Shown piece after piece: positions 1 to 10,368 of a stretch of 64,000 bases of DNA (position 1 is the first letter of the stretch; every line of letters begins with the position of its first letter). The DNA is from Apoda limacodes (taxonomy: Eukaryota > Arthropoda > Insecta > Lepidoptera > Limacodidae). Below the pieces are notes generated by a model, which was not told the DNA's origin, searched no databases, and was given only the letters and a program-made list of their open reading frames with translations. A program made the translations under genes and the position numbers. The stretch covers positions 24,507,521 through 24,571,520 of the forward strand of contig OX291544.1 of NCBI GenBank assembly GCA_946406115.1. Direction: 5' to 3'.

Positions 1-45
1 ACTGAGCTGAATTAAGTATCAGACAAGTATTATATTATCCAACGT

Positions 46-502
46 TTTTAGGGTTCTGTACCCAAAGGGTAAGAAATGGGACCCTATTACTAAGAATTCG
101 CTGCCGTCCGTCCGTCCACCCGTCTGCCACCAGGCTGAATCTCATGAACCGTGATAGATAGACAGCTGAAATTTTCACAGAAGCGATGTATTTCAGTTGC
201 CGCTAATAAAAACAAGAAATACTAAAGAAAGAATAAAATAAATATTTAAGGGGGCTCCCATACAACAAACGTGATTTTTTTTTGCTCGTTTTTGCTCGAT
301 ATTGATAACAGCAACAGGTTGACGATTGAAATATTCATAGAATATTTAGTTATAGATTCACTTTAAAAGGAAATTATTAACTTAAAATAAAACAAATATT
401 TAAGGGGGGCCCCCCATACAACAAACGTGATTTTTTTGCCGTTTTTATAGATAATGGTACGGAACCCTTCGTGCGCGAGTCCAACTCGCACTCGACCGAT
501 TT
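46..502. repeat. Dispersed lepidopteran repeat (GGGTTCTGTACCC type)
   Basis: Starts near 'GGGTTCTGTACCC' and ends near 'CGCGAGTCCAACTCGCACTC'. I recognise this arrangement as a very common non-coding repeat in moth and butterfly genomes; its class is not clear to me. It holds an internal duplication: the stretch from 'AAATAAATATTTAAGGGGG' to 'ACAACAAACGTGATTTTT' occurs at about 236-280 and again at 390-435. Small pieces of the same family recur near 28560-28595, 51290-51320, 55456-55499 and 60120-60140. Confidence 0.6.
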
Positions 503-1458
503 GTGTCCTTTCGATTGTTCGAATTCTTAAATGACTTATATTTAAAAATGTACCTAACGGTTCTCTCTTTGCCGATTTTTAGGACGAACCTTCTTTACGA
601 ATGGTTCGCCCTACTTCAATGTACCCCTTAAGGACCTAGCCTTCTAAAGTACCTATGATATATTATTTTCCAATGTGAAGACTACGAACGGTGTCTGTCT
701 TGTTGTGGTTTGAATCGCCGCTAGAAAAATAGCTTACAAGCAACTAGAGGTGTGTTTTGCATCGTGCGGTTTGTAAATCGTGCCTTGCCCCGTGAAAAAA
801 TGTCCTTATGTCACAAGTACTTTGTAAAAGAAAATCCATAAATAACGTGACACATAAACGTCACGTGATTAGGAGTGGGTCTCGACGTGAACCCGTCCAC
901 GTGAAACAATATCGTCGAGAGGATTATTTAGCCCTTTCCGTTTGTCACGTAGCTCGTCTCGTGCGGCTTGTCCATTTATCCTTAGGGAAAGTACAGTTTC
1001 TTCCCACTGTCAAGATTCTCGACTTACACGTGGTAGGTATGTCCACAGGTTATGTATGTCATATTTCCGTCGGGTCCTATATTTAATCTCTTTGCTACGA
1101 CTAAAAGTTGGAGCCGGTAATTTAATTTGTGTATGTAAAAAAAAACTGACTGATTCATTGACCGCTAAAAACTTGATATTTGGTCTTACGTGACGAAAAG
1201 CTTCTCTAAGAAAGAATTTTGCAAAATTCATCTTCTGTGGAGGAAAATGAAGGTTGGAAGTTTGTTTGGAACTAAGTTATTTTTGGAGCTAAATGCACAA
1301 AAAAAGTATTTGGCCCCTACGTTGAAAACTAAGATTGATGCATCTTAACTTTTTGTTATAAGTTTGTTTGGCAATCCGTCATTATTTATTATTCTTAAGA
1401 GTTTTACTTATACTACCTTACTATTATTTCCTGAGATACGTGTATTAGCCAAGAGAAT
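503..1458. other. Intronic DNA with three CACGTG E-boxes, no gene
   Basis: This lies upstream of an exon that begins with a splice acceptor, so it is probably intron of the F-BAR gene. Open frames on both strands here overlap one another, lack good starts and resemble no protein I know. Three perfect CACGTG hexamers lie at 862-867, 898-903 and 1027-1032, with CGTGA variants around them. Confidence 0.4.
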
Positions 1459-1811
1459 TATACTGACTGAGAATAAAACTATACTGACTCATAATAACAC
1501 GATACTGACTGAGGACAAAACTATACTGACTGATAATAAAACTACATTTACTCATAATAAAACTACACTGACTCATTATTAGACTATACTGACTCATAAT
1601 AACACTATACTGACTCATAATAACACTACACTGACTGAGAATAAAACTATACTGACTGATAATAAAACTAAACTTACTCATAATACAACTATACTGACTC
1701 ATTATAAGACTATACAGACTCATTATAAAACTATACAGACTCACTATAAAACTATACTGACTGATAATAACACTGTACTGACTGTTAATAAAACTATACT
1801 GACTCATAATA
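1459..1811. repeat. 21-bp minisatellite, about 17 copies
   Basis: Tandem array with a unit close to 'ACTGACTCATAATAACACT' plus two bases, 21 bp in all. Copies differ at a few positions (GAG/CAT, AAA/CAC, TAT/TAC). Because 21 is a multiple of three and the unit lacks stops in some frames, the array creates long repetitive open frames on both strands: a 7-residue repeat of the TILTHNN kind on plus and of the SQYSFIM kind on minus. I treat these as by-products and not as genes. Confidence 0.9.
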
Positions 1812-2166
1812 GGCACTTGAAAAAAAATATAAACAAACACAAAAGCTATGGCGAGAAAAATATCGTTCGTAGCTTTTGTTTTATTTTAATGCTCATTTAC
1901 AGTGTCTATTAAAGGAATAAACTTTATTACCTGGGTACTTACTATGCTACTGCGTCTTTGACAAACAAAAGCACATACCAAAAACTTTTATAAGCATTCT
2001 AAATGCTCTGATTTTTAAAGTATGTAAGGTTCTTTACTAACTATTAAAATTACTTAAACTCTGTTTTCATAATTTTGGACGGTTTCCGAACCATAGACAT
2101 TTTATTGTGTATGGTTCAAGACATTGGAAAAATATTTGATGCTAGAAACCGCCATCTACATTTCAG

Positions 2167-2331
2167 AGTCGGCAAGAGTACCGAGCGGCGTTCCTGAGCT
2201 ACTGCAACAGCCAGAATCCAGCTGCCCTGGCTGCCTACTACGACTCGCACAATACCTATGTGCAGCAACTCGTGGCTACTAATGCTATGTTGGAGCAATA
2301 CCATAAACATACGTTACCTACTATTCTACAG
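2167..2331 (+). CDS. F-BAR protein, internal exon A (55 codons)
   Basis: First visible exon of a gene whose 5' end lies before the window. It is bounded by 'TTTCAG' and by 'CAG|GTAATT' and is phase 0 at both ends. It encodes a helix-rich stretch beginning SRQEYRAAFLSYCN, followed by 'SHNTYVQQLVATNAMLEQYH' and 'HTLPTILQ'. The pattern H/R-N-x-Y-V-x-x-L-x-A-x-N-A followed by a helix ending T/L-LP-x-[IL]-L is typical of the distal helices of F-BAR domains (FES/FER, CIP4, srGAP, FCHSD). F-BAR proteins dimerise into curved modules that bind acidic membranes and link to actin. The FES/FER order (HN-YV, then TLP-LL, then Q..EE) fits best, but known fly Fps differs clearly here, so I leave the symbol blank. 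An antisense open frame at 2116-2310 is a shadow. Confidence 0.7.
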
Positions 2332-2603
2332 GTAATTATAAGTTTCAGTTGATAATACTACGTTTATTTAGTTCCTAGAAAGTAGTGGTCTTCTTTGTTT
2401 ACTTCTGTCTGTATAATTATAAAAAGGCAGTGGATCTGAGCGCTTAGCATACGTTCTTTTTGTTATTTTGTGACGTAAAAGAAAAAAAAAAGAATCATAA
2501 TGATCAACTCATATAAAACTGTTGCTTCACGTCACATCAAATTAAAAATAATTAATCTTATGCTAAGTCATCTCTCCTGTGCAAAAACTGCGCTTCTACC
2601 ACT

Positions 2604-2832
2604 ATGGTGGCAAACAAGCTAACGGTCCGCCTGATGGTCAACGGTAACTGCAGCCTCTGGACGCTTGCAACACCAGGGGCCTCACTCACATGTTGCCGAC
2701 TCTTCAAAAATCTAATATTTTTTTCTTAAAAAAACCCATATTTTAGTCCTCAGAGAAAATTTTGGCAGGAAGTTAATTCCAAAACCTAAGCGTTTGCGGG
2801 AGATAGTCCCTCTGAAACCGCACTGTTACTGA
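2604..2832 (-). repeat. LINE 3' end fragment (same family as 15.3-17.5 kb)
   Basis: The reverse complement matches the last ~230 bp of the LINE at 15.3-17.5 kb, including 'CGTCCAGAGGCTGCAG' and the 'GCTTGTTTGCCACCATAGTG' end. It is 5' truncated and carries no intact frame. Confidence 0.75.
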
Positions 2833-3119
2833 CAATTCAGGTTATAAGGTGTCAGGATGAATTCCCTGCTAATGAACTTTTAAACAATTAGTAAAAATTT
2901 CTTTATTATATCAATTCTAAATGATTGGCAGGTACTTACAATGAACTTACTACGCTGCGCGCTAGTTTGCTAGAATAACGATGTTTTCAAAAAGTGAATG
3001 ATAATATTTTATTTTTATTATTTATTTTTTAACATATTATTTAATTTGTTGTTCTATTTACTTAGTTATTTGCGACCTTTTTTAGTTGCGTCAGTATTGT
3101 AGCAAACTCACGACGTATA

Positions 3120-3836
3120 CAGAGTGAAAACGATAAGTGATCTCACTCGATTATTTCTAAACCATACACGATATCGAAATACTAAATATTGATCCTGAAA
3201 GTGCTTCACGAGTTCTATCCAATGGTATCAACTGTGGTTTGTAAAATAAACTGCATCTATCCGCAAATTTGATGTTTTCAGCTTCCATACATTTAGTATG
3301 GTAACATTTAGTAAGATATTTTATCATTTAGGTACGTACTAAAAAAGATATTATGCACTTATTGACATCTGTATCGATAATATTGTAATAGATAATAGAT
3401 ACACGTGTTTCCACTCCACGTGTTTACACTCTACTTCGCTATTATAAAAGTGTATCGAAATAAACCGAACTGTCTGCATGAATTAAATCTTTTGCCTTGA
3501 TTTAATTTGAAATTTATTTAAAAATTAAAATACCTACTATTTTGTTTGTACAAAAAAGTTTTGGCGTTTTTAATTTTTAAAATATTAAAATTGTTAGACA
3601 CGTTAAAACTGTATTATCAAAATTATTTTGGTATCATGCGATGAGTGCCATGTCGATCTACTAAATGTATGGAAGCTAAAAACATCAAATTGACGATAGA
3701 TCCAGTTTATTTTATAAAGCATTAGTGATTCCAATGGATAGAGCTCGTGAAGCACTTTCAGGATCAATAATCAGTATTTCGATATCGTGTAAGGTATAGG
3801 TATAATCGGGTGAGATCACTTAGCGTTTCCAGCCTG
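3120..3836. mobile_element. 717-bp non-autonomous element with ~190-bp inverted repeats
   Basis: The left arm (about 3120-3305) and right arm (about 3650-3836) are inverted copies: 'GATAAGTGATCTCACTCGAT' on the left pairs with 'ATCGGGTGAGATCACTTAGC' on the right, and 'TGAAAGTGCTTCACGAG' pairs with 'CTCGTGAAGCACTTTCA'. Ends read CAGAGTG and, inverted, CAGGCTG. 'TATA' flanks both sides (3116-3119, 3837-3840), a possible 4-bp target duplication. There is no transposase inside; the superfamily is unassigned. Confidence 0.75.
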
Positions 3837-4218
3837 TATATAACGCGTAAAGGGATTAAATATATTGAAAAATTATTTGAAGCTCTCTTATTAAAAAAAG
3901 TATACTATATATCAAAATACTAAACATGTACCAAAAAAGAAAGTTTAAAATTACAATTTTCTAGCTTTTCTTAGGTTCTAGCTGTTTTAGTCATGATTGC
4001 ATTTTAAATTTTATTCAAAGACCAAATGTACCTACTTAATGATCACCAAATCTTAGTGAGCAAATAAATTAGCTAAATTACACTTACACTTCGATTGCCA
4101 TTAAATGTAGGCATGTTACTAAATAATGTATAATGACGGCAAATTAAGTTAAATCTCGCATCTTACAAGCCTTTACCCCTCGACTCCCGAAAACCGCAGC
4201 CGCCCGACCGACCTTTTT

Positions 4219-4355
4219 GGGAACAGTGCTGAGCTATTCGGACTCTGGAATTCGACACAAAAATGTATGGAAGTCTGTCTTACCTGTCGAAACTCGAGAA
4301 CGTACTTGCATACATTTCTCTAATTCCAGAGTTCGAATAGCTTGATAACGTTCCC
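4219..4355. repeat. 137-bp foldback sequence
   Basis: Arms 'GAGCTATTCGGACTCTGGAA' and its inverted partner 'TTCCAGAGTTCGAATAGCTT' close with GGGAAC/GTTCCC. This is a small MITE-like hairpin with a ~60-base centre. Confidence 0.55.
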
Positions 4356-4734
4356 AATAAGGTCCCATTTCTCCAATTCAGTCAACGCCGAAGCACCTGC
4401 GTTTGTTGCGTGTGAAGTTGCTCCTGCTCATTGGTATCTTTTTTACAATGGCGAACGAAAACTTAGCGGGACCAAGTTCATGTGGAAAATTGTTAAGTGC
4501 TTCATCGGAATCGGAGGAAGACAGTATGAAATCCCAGAGCATGTGTAAAAACGTCAAATTGAACGTAAAAATTGGGTTTTCGAAAGGAAATTTATGACTG
4601 TGCAAAGCGCACAGGAATTTATCAAAACTAAGTAGACCTGGTCAATCTAAGATTTTTTACAAAATTTTTATAAAAGTATTTTTGAAATTATATGACTAAA
4701 AGTCTTAGTTCTTTTGAGAATTATGAGCAATTGT

Positions 4735-5076
4735 GCAACGTAGACACAGCGGGGCTCGTCCAAAAAGTTAAAGTCGCACAGCGCGCAATAGAGTCTGTGA
4801 GGGATCGAATCCAAAATAAGGACATCCGAAGTTTTTATCTAAAGTTTTAGCATTCTGAAGTGGCAGGTGACCGATAGCTCATGAAGCAGACGTGTTCTAA
4901 AGTGAAGACCCCGTATGGGAAGGCGAAACGTGGGAAGCCCTCCAGCCCAGTGGACCGACGACCTTAAAAGGGTGGCTGATGGTAGCTGGATGCGCAAGGC
5001 AAAGAACCGGGAGAAATGGCGCGGTATAGAGAAATCTTATGTCCAGCAGAGGACCAACATGAGCTGATATGATGAT
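4735..5076 (+). pseudogene. RTE-type LINE, last part of RT ORF (relic)
   Basis: Reading forward, an RT C-terminal region can be followed through frame breaks: 'KVKVAQRAIESVRDRIQNKD' IR, then about 100 bases on 'WTDDLKRVADGSWMRKAKNR' EKWR and SYVQQRT. 'KVKVAQRAME....RDRIRN' and 'WTDDL.KVAG.RWM..AQDR' are hallmarks of lepidopteran RTE-clade elements. It ends in a stop followed by 'TGATATGATGATGA', a typical RTE tail. At least one frameshift and one stop break it, and the 5' part is absent. Confidence 0.8.
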
Positions 5077-5243
5077 GAACAATTGATTGAATAAATGCTC
5101 AAGAGAATTAATGTTTTTTGTTGTGATTAATTTACAAGCTTCTATTTAGTTTCACCTGTCCCGATGTTTGTAATCAAATCTTCAAATTAAATTTGCCTAC
5201 ATGTGAAAATCGCGTGACAATGCAATATAATGATGACATAGTG

Positions 5244-5440
5244 CTGATCTAATGATGGAGCTGGAAGGTGGCCATAGGAACTTCGCAATGAAACGACACA
5301 ACCTCATCGAGTTTGGGCTCGTTTGAATCGTCTTGACGAGTAGTTTGTCTTTCGATGGTAACCAGGGACTGATGATGGAGCTGGAAGGTGGTCATAGGAA
5401 CTGTAATGAAATGACGCAACGCCATCGAGTTTCGGCTCGT
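5244..5440. repeat. Two tandem copies of a ~120-bp repeat unit
   Basis: 'GATGATGGAGCTGGAAGGTGG' (first 20 bases identical) followed by 'CATAGGAACT' and 'CATCGAGTTT.GGCTCGT' occurs at about 5252-5325 and again at 5370-5440. Both are in the same direction. Confidence 0.7.
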
Positions 5441-8096
5441 ACGATATGTTTTGCCAAATACTCTGGTCTTAAATATAACTGGTCTGATAAAAGCTTGTTT
5501 GTAAAAAAATATTTTTTTATGTATATTCTTTTTTAAGACTTTAAAGCTCAGATTTTAGTGAACATTTTACGATAGTAATAGGGTCAAGCTTTAGGAGTTT
5601 AATTCCTATATTAGGGTAAACAATGATTTATCAAGAGTAATTTACTTTTATAGGATAGCGGGAAGTTAAATATTTGGATGACATTTTAAATTAAAATATA
5701 GTAATAGTGTTTGGTCATTTACTATTTTTAGGTTAACAATGATTATTTTGGTAATATTTGCTTTAAAAAATAGGTAGATGTTAAATTTTTGTACATTATT
5801 TTACATTAAAATGAGGTTTATTTTTTGGTGATCACTTACTATTTTTGGCAGTAAAAAGTTTTTTTTATAACGTTAGTATATCTGGTGATAAGTTAAACAT
5901 AAGCCTTTAATTAATCTTAGAATTTCAAGCTCGTATGCAATTTGCTCATTTCAATTTCATTTCAAACTCAGCAGGAACTCAAAACTTCTTCATTATATTT
6001 GAACCGCAGCGAGAATATTTTAAATATTTTTATTTATTTTTAATTATTGATTTTCAATTAAATAATACAGCATAGTTTCGTGTATTAATATGTAATAAAG
6101 CGCTATTTACCATACCATAGTCGCAAAACGCATATTTATCTATAAAATGCCCATAAATTAGAAATAAACAAAGTTTTTTATTGAATTAGGAAAATGTTTA
6201 AAATCAAAAAACTTTAGTTACTTCATAATTAACTGGCATTTAATAAATGAATATGCTTTTTGCGACAGTGATAAACAGCAATATAATGATAATAACGCAA
6301 TTTAGAGCAACAACATATTTATATAAAGTTATGGATTTTTAGTATACTTAATGTTTAATGAGAAAATGTGATACGGATTCACCTTAAGTAAGGGCTTATA
6401 AAAAAGAAATATCTTACCAAAAATACTTGTACAAAATGTAGATATTTCGTTGCCATTCGAATGATAAAAACGTCCCTCTACGAAACTTATAGAAATAGGG
6501 CTGTAGCTCTCAAGAGAAACTAAAATACACAAAACTCTTTCATATAGTATGTCGAAAAATACAAATATCCCAAGACAAATCTATTTGTCATTTTGTCGAA
6601 TCCCAGAAGAAAAAATAAATCAATTCACATTTTCTTTTGTGTGATGGAGCAATATAATATTTAATCTATTGAATCGGTGGACAGCCCTCTTGACAATCCC
6701 ACCATTGATAGAGCTTCGTGCTCAGAGTACAGAGCTAACTAATACCAATTTTAATTAAATCTGAGTTTACGTAGTTTTGGTATCATATTCGGTGACGACG
6801 TTCGTTCAAAGTTTACCTACTTAATTTGATTCCAACATTCTAAAAGCTCCAATTTGTTATTTAATTAGATTTTATGTATAATAACATATATCATGATAAA
6901 AAAATTAATTTTTGCTTTCAACGATACGAATAATGTGTTGTAAAATTGTATTCTAAAGGCAAGTCATCGATAACTCGGTGGATATCAATGAAAAGAGGAA
7001 ATTTACAAAAGTGTATGCGCCGTATATTTGTAATTACTGTTTTTCAAACCAAAATTTTTCCCAACTTAGCTAAAAACGAAACTTGCCATCCACACATACG
7101 GTTTAGTTATTAATGAAGGTACCTCTGTATCAAATTTGACATACAGTGTTTAGCAAAATCCTTTTTGTTGTTTATATTATATTTATATATTATTATATTA
7201 TATATATTATTTATATTATTATAACAACAACAAAGATTTTTTTTTTACAAAGAACATTGCAAAGGGACAAAATAAAAATTAAAAATAGAAATAATTCTTT
7301 TAAAGCTAATATTTAAAATGGCAAGCGGTAGTTAGGACATTAGATGGGCTATTTCAAATAATGTCTAGAATACCCACGCAAGTAGCTTGCACGATAACAA
7401 TGCCAGCTACTTGCACGCCCGTAGCTGACACATGCACCCACATTACTTGCCTTTTGGCCTGCGCTCTTGCAGCCGCCCATCGACGCACTCTTCTCCTGAC
7501 GCACTTTGTATAACAAAAGTCAACGCCAGATACAAGCAAACCATGGTGCAAGCATGGTACTGGCATGTGTATACTGGGCTTTACAAACAATATATTAAAA
7601 AAAAAAAACACTTGGTGATATTTCATGGTTACAGTCCAAAGGTTGCGACGTGTCAACCTGTGAAATGAACTAGGTTTTTTGTAATTGTGCCATAAATAAA
7701 CCGTTTCTTTATGTCAAATTTTAATATTTTAGGACAACCGAAAGTCTCATACCTACCAACATGTTTCCATTAGCAATCAGAGCTCTCTTTAGTTTAGTAA
7801 TACGGATTATATAGCTTTTTAATAGCTTAACAGCTAGTTGTTAAAGAGAGAGCTTGAGAAACAACAAAAATAACTTGATCTCTAACAATTCGATTCTAAT
7901 GCGAACCAGTGCATACCGCTTAAAAAATAGGTATACGTTTTTGACAAAGATATGTTTGAAATTATGTACAAACCTTTAGCATTCATGCATTTCCCTACAT
8001 AAATCCATAAAGTACATGAGTCCCAAAAACATGATTGAAACAATTTGCATAGAAATAAAAATTAATTTTAATTTTCCCATTTGATTTTTATTTCAG
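5441..8096. other. AT-rich intron, nothing recognised
   Basis: Intron DNA between exons A and B. It includes a low-complexity TTATAT stretch at about 7165-7225. Overlapping open frames at 7354-7668 in an unusually GC-rich patch ('TAGCTTGCACGATAAC', 'CCAGCTACTTGCACGCC') match no protein I know; the patch may be a decayed mobile element. Confidence 0.4.
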
Positions 8097-8177
8097 GAAC
8101 TGGAGGAAATATTGACCGATGTCACGACAGCAGTCAGTGAAGCTATTTGTCAAGAAGGAGAAATTATTACAGAAAAG
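8097..8177 (+). CDS. F-BAR protein, internal exon B (27 codons)
   Basis: Bounded by 'ATTTCAG' and 'AAG|GTACCT', phase 0 at both ends. It continues exon A directly: 'ELEEILTDVTTAVSEAICQE' then GEIITEK, an amphipathic helix without proline that fits the last long helix of an F-BAR domain. The intron from exon A is 5765 bp and contains the LINE 3' end, a 717-bp inverted-repeat element and an RTE relic. Base composition rises clearly against the flanking AT-rich intron. Confidence 0.68.
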
Positions 8178-9204
8178 GTACCTTAGTAATTTCCTTTGAG
8201 TACTTTATTTTATATTCTAGAAAAAATACATACATTTTAGGGCATATGTATAAAAATTAACATTTAAAAAATTCGTGAGTAACCAGAATTTTTGATTTAT
8301 TTTACCTTAAAATCAGTACTCTTTATAAATGAGAAAGCTTTTCAAAGTTAATATTGTTTATTGTCATCAATCTTATTGAAGGAGAAAATTTAATTCCCAA
8401 AATTGAAGGGAATATTAAATTGAGATGTTTATTTTTTACTCAAATCCTTGAGATTTGAACCATTAATAAAGACAAATTACGATCATCCATCTTCTCTATA
8501 TTACGATTCAATAAAATTAAAGCCTGTTTACGTTTAATATAATATTTTATGTCGAACAGGTATCTCAAAATTACTCTTTTTTTATCATAGTAAAATCGAA
8601 GTAGAAATTGGTAAAACTGAGTGTTTGAGATTATCACAGTTCCTTTTTGGGGTTCCGTGGTCAATTTAGAGTTTTTTTCTTATTGTCCGCGGCCTTACTC
8701 AGATACTTTTAGTACCCACTATAAAGGTGTGATTTTGGCATGGATATACGTAGTACAGAAAATTGTAAATAGTACAGAATTTTGTAAAATTAATTTCTTA
8801 ATACACTTAAAGTGAGGATGTTTTTTTTCTTGTCTATCCTATAGTGTGGGTGGGGTATCATTTTATAGGTCGTTCAAAAGTATTTCGGGAAACAGTTTTT
8901 TTGAGTTAGGGATCCGCTTGTGAAATATTAGGCTTTAAAGTGTGCTTTTGTGTTTTATTACCTAAGTGCCCCCAACCCCCTGCCATATAAATGATTGTTT
9001 TTGGATATGTTAATTAATTCACGGCAGTATTAAGTACATATAATGAAGTTAGAAAAAAAAGTAACGAGTAATAGACGACCAATTATTTTATACAATGTAG
9101 TATAAACATTTGTATTAATTGTATGAATTGTTTGTTGTTAGATTGACACCATATAACACTACGCTGTTTGAGATTTCTAGTAATATTTACTTATTTATAT
9201 ATTA

Positions 9205-9420
9205 CTAGCTGTCCCGGCGAACGTTGTTCCGCTGCCGTCCCTCTGTACCCGGCGAAAGTTGGTTTTTACCTATAGTGCCCGAGTCCGGCTCGCACTTGAC
9301 ATATCGAGATAAAAACTATCCTATCTTTTAAGTTGGATCAAAATCGGTTCAGTAGTTTAGGAGTCCATTGAGGACAAACATTGTGACACGAGATCTATAT
9401 ATATTAAGATTATATTAATA
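9205..9420 (+). repeat. RTE-LINE-like tail ('ACTAGCTGTCCCGGCGAACG')
   Basis: Begins 'ACTAGCTGTCCCGGCGAACG', passes through 'ATCAAAATCGGTTCAGTAG' and ends near 'ATATATATTAAGAT'. This is a frequent non-coding repeat in Lepidoptera, linked to RTE-type elements. Pieces of the same kind occur near 27522 and 59990. Confidence 0.6.
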
Positions 9421-9565
9421 AATCAAATATTAAGATGCAGTGGTCTTTTAAACACTAGACTATTTAAAAACTGGATATTTTGTTATAACATATGTGTAAT
9501 AGTAATAGTAAAGTAATAGTAGTAGTAATAGTAGATTTATATTGTTTTGGTAGAGTAACTCTCAG

Positions 9566-9739
9566 CTTCGGCGGTACGAGTCATTGTGTACTCAAGCGAG
9601 GGCAGTTTCCAGTACGGCGGACCTGGCTCACTTGGCGCGCACGCTAATGACGTCACAGCCACCAATCAAACCACCGAAGAGAGTATTTCTACCCCCATAT
9701 CCACCAGAGCCAGACGATCTACCCCTCAACGTAGCTGCG
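9566..9739 (+). CDS. F-BAR protein, internal exon C (58 codons)
   Basis: Bounded by 'CTCTCAG' and 'GCG|GTAGGT', phase 0. It begins 'LRRYESLCTQARAVSSTADL', closing the helical domain, then changes to a proline-rich linker ('PPIKPPKRVFLPPYPPEPDD'). The distance from the TLP motif to this transition, about 55 residues, is close to that between the TLP motif and the end of the F-BAR helices in FER as I remember it. PPIKPPKR is a possible SH3-binding stretch, by inference only. A different frame is open from 9586 to 9798 but runs past the splice donor and is a shadow. Confidence 0.7.
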
Positions 9740-10239
9740 GTAGGTATTTAAAGAAATACAAGAGTTCCGTATTAATAAAGATCTTTTTATCTTTATAAAT
9801 CTCACAGATAGAAACATTACGAAATAAAACCCACAGTATCAACTACATACCTAAATGTGATGCAACACATACTAGGAATATCAACCAAATTTTTATTGAG
9901 TGTTCGATTACAATTTGCTTTGATGAAACATAAATGAGTAAATTCAGAACTTCACTAAAATTTCGTTAAGATTTTTATTATTTAATACCCAAATGAATTT
10001 CGTGAAAAAGGATTAAATTTGATCCTACACCTTCCACTTGTAATCGAAAGCGCTCTATTATGAACCACGGTATTCTCACACGCATTTAGAAAGTCATTCT
10101 GTTCGTTAACATACATAACATTCGATTACTAATAATATAATTCGATTACTAGCCAAAACATTCGATTAAATACTGGTAATATTATTCGAAAACTGGTCAT
10201 TTTCTATAAAGTATATGACTTTGTTATTCTCTGATACAG

Positions 10240-10368
10240 GAGAGTATGCCGCCAATTCTTCGTGGAGACATGCTGCTAGACCGCATGGGTGGTGCACAGG
10301 CAAGACTCAACTACGAACAGCTGCGGAAAGATGCTCAGGATCTTGAGATGCAGATCAAACTGTTACAG
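10240..10368 (+). CDS. F-BAR protein, internal exon D (43 codons)
   Basis: Bounded by 'GATACAG' and 'CAG|GTGCCT', phase 0. It encodes ESMPPILRGDMLLDRMGG, then a coiled-coil-like helix 'ARLNYEQLRKDAQDLEMQIK' LLQ. The short 500-bp intron from exon C is the most compact in the gene. A coiled coil after the F-BAR domain (the FX region) is known in FES/FER kinases; other F-BAR proteins (srGAP, NOSTRIN) also have distal helices, so this does not settle the subfamily. Confidence 0.7.

Noticed and set aside
1445..1840. 131-residue minus-strand repetitive open frame
   Set aside because: It is the translation of the 21-bp minisatellite; the opposite strand is also open, with no start context or domain.
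4403..4597. 64-codon frame with MANENLAGPSSCGKL
   Set aside because: It looks like the N-terminus of a transposase-type protein with an ESEED patch, but it is too short and isolated to assign.
7354..7668. Overlapping 100- and 78-codon frames in a GC-rich patch
   Set aside because: Both strands are open, the products are low-complexity and neither has splice or domain support.
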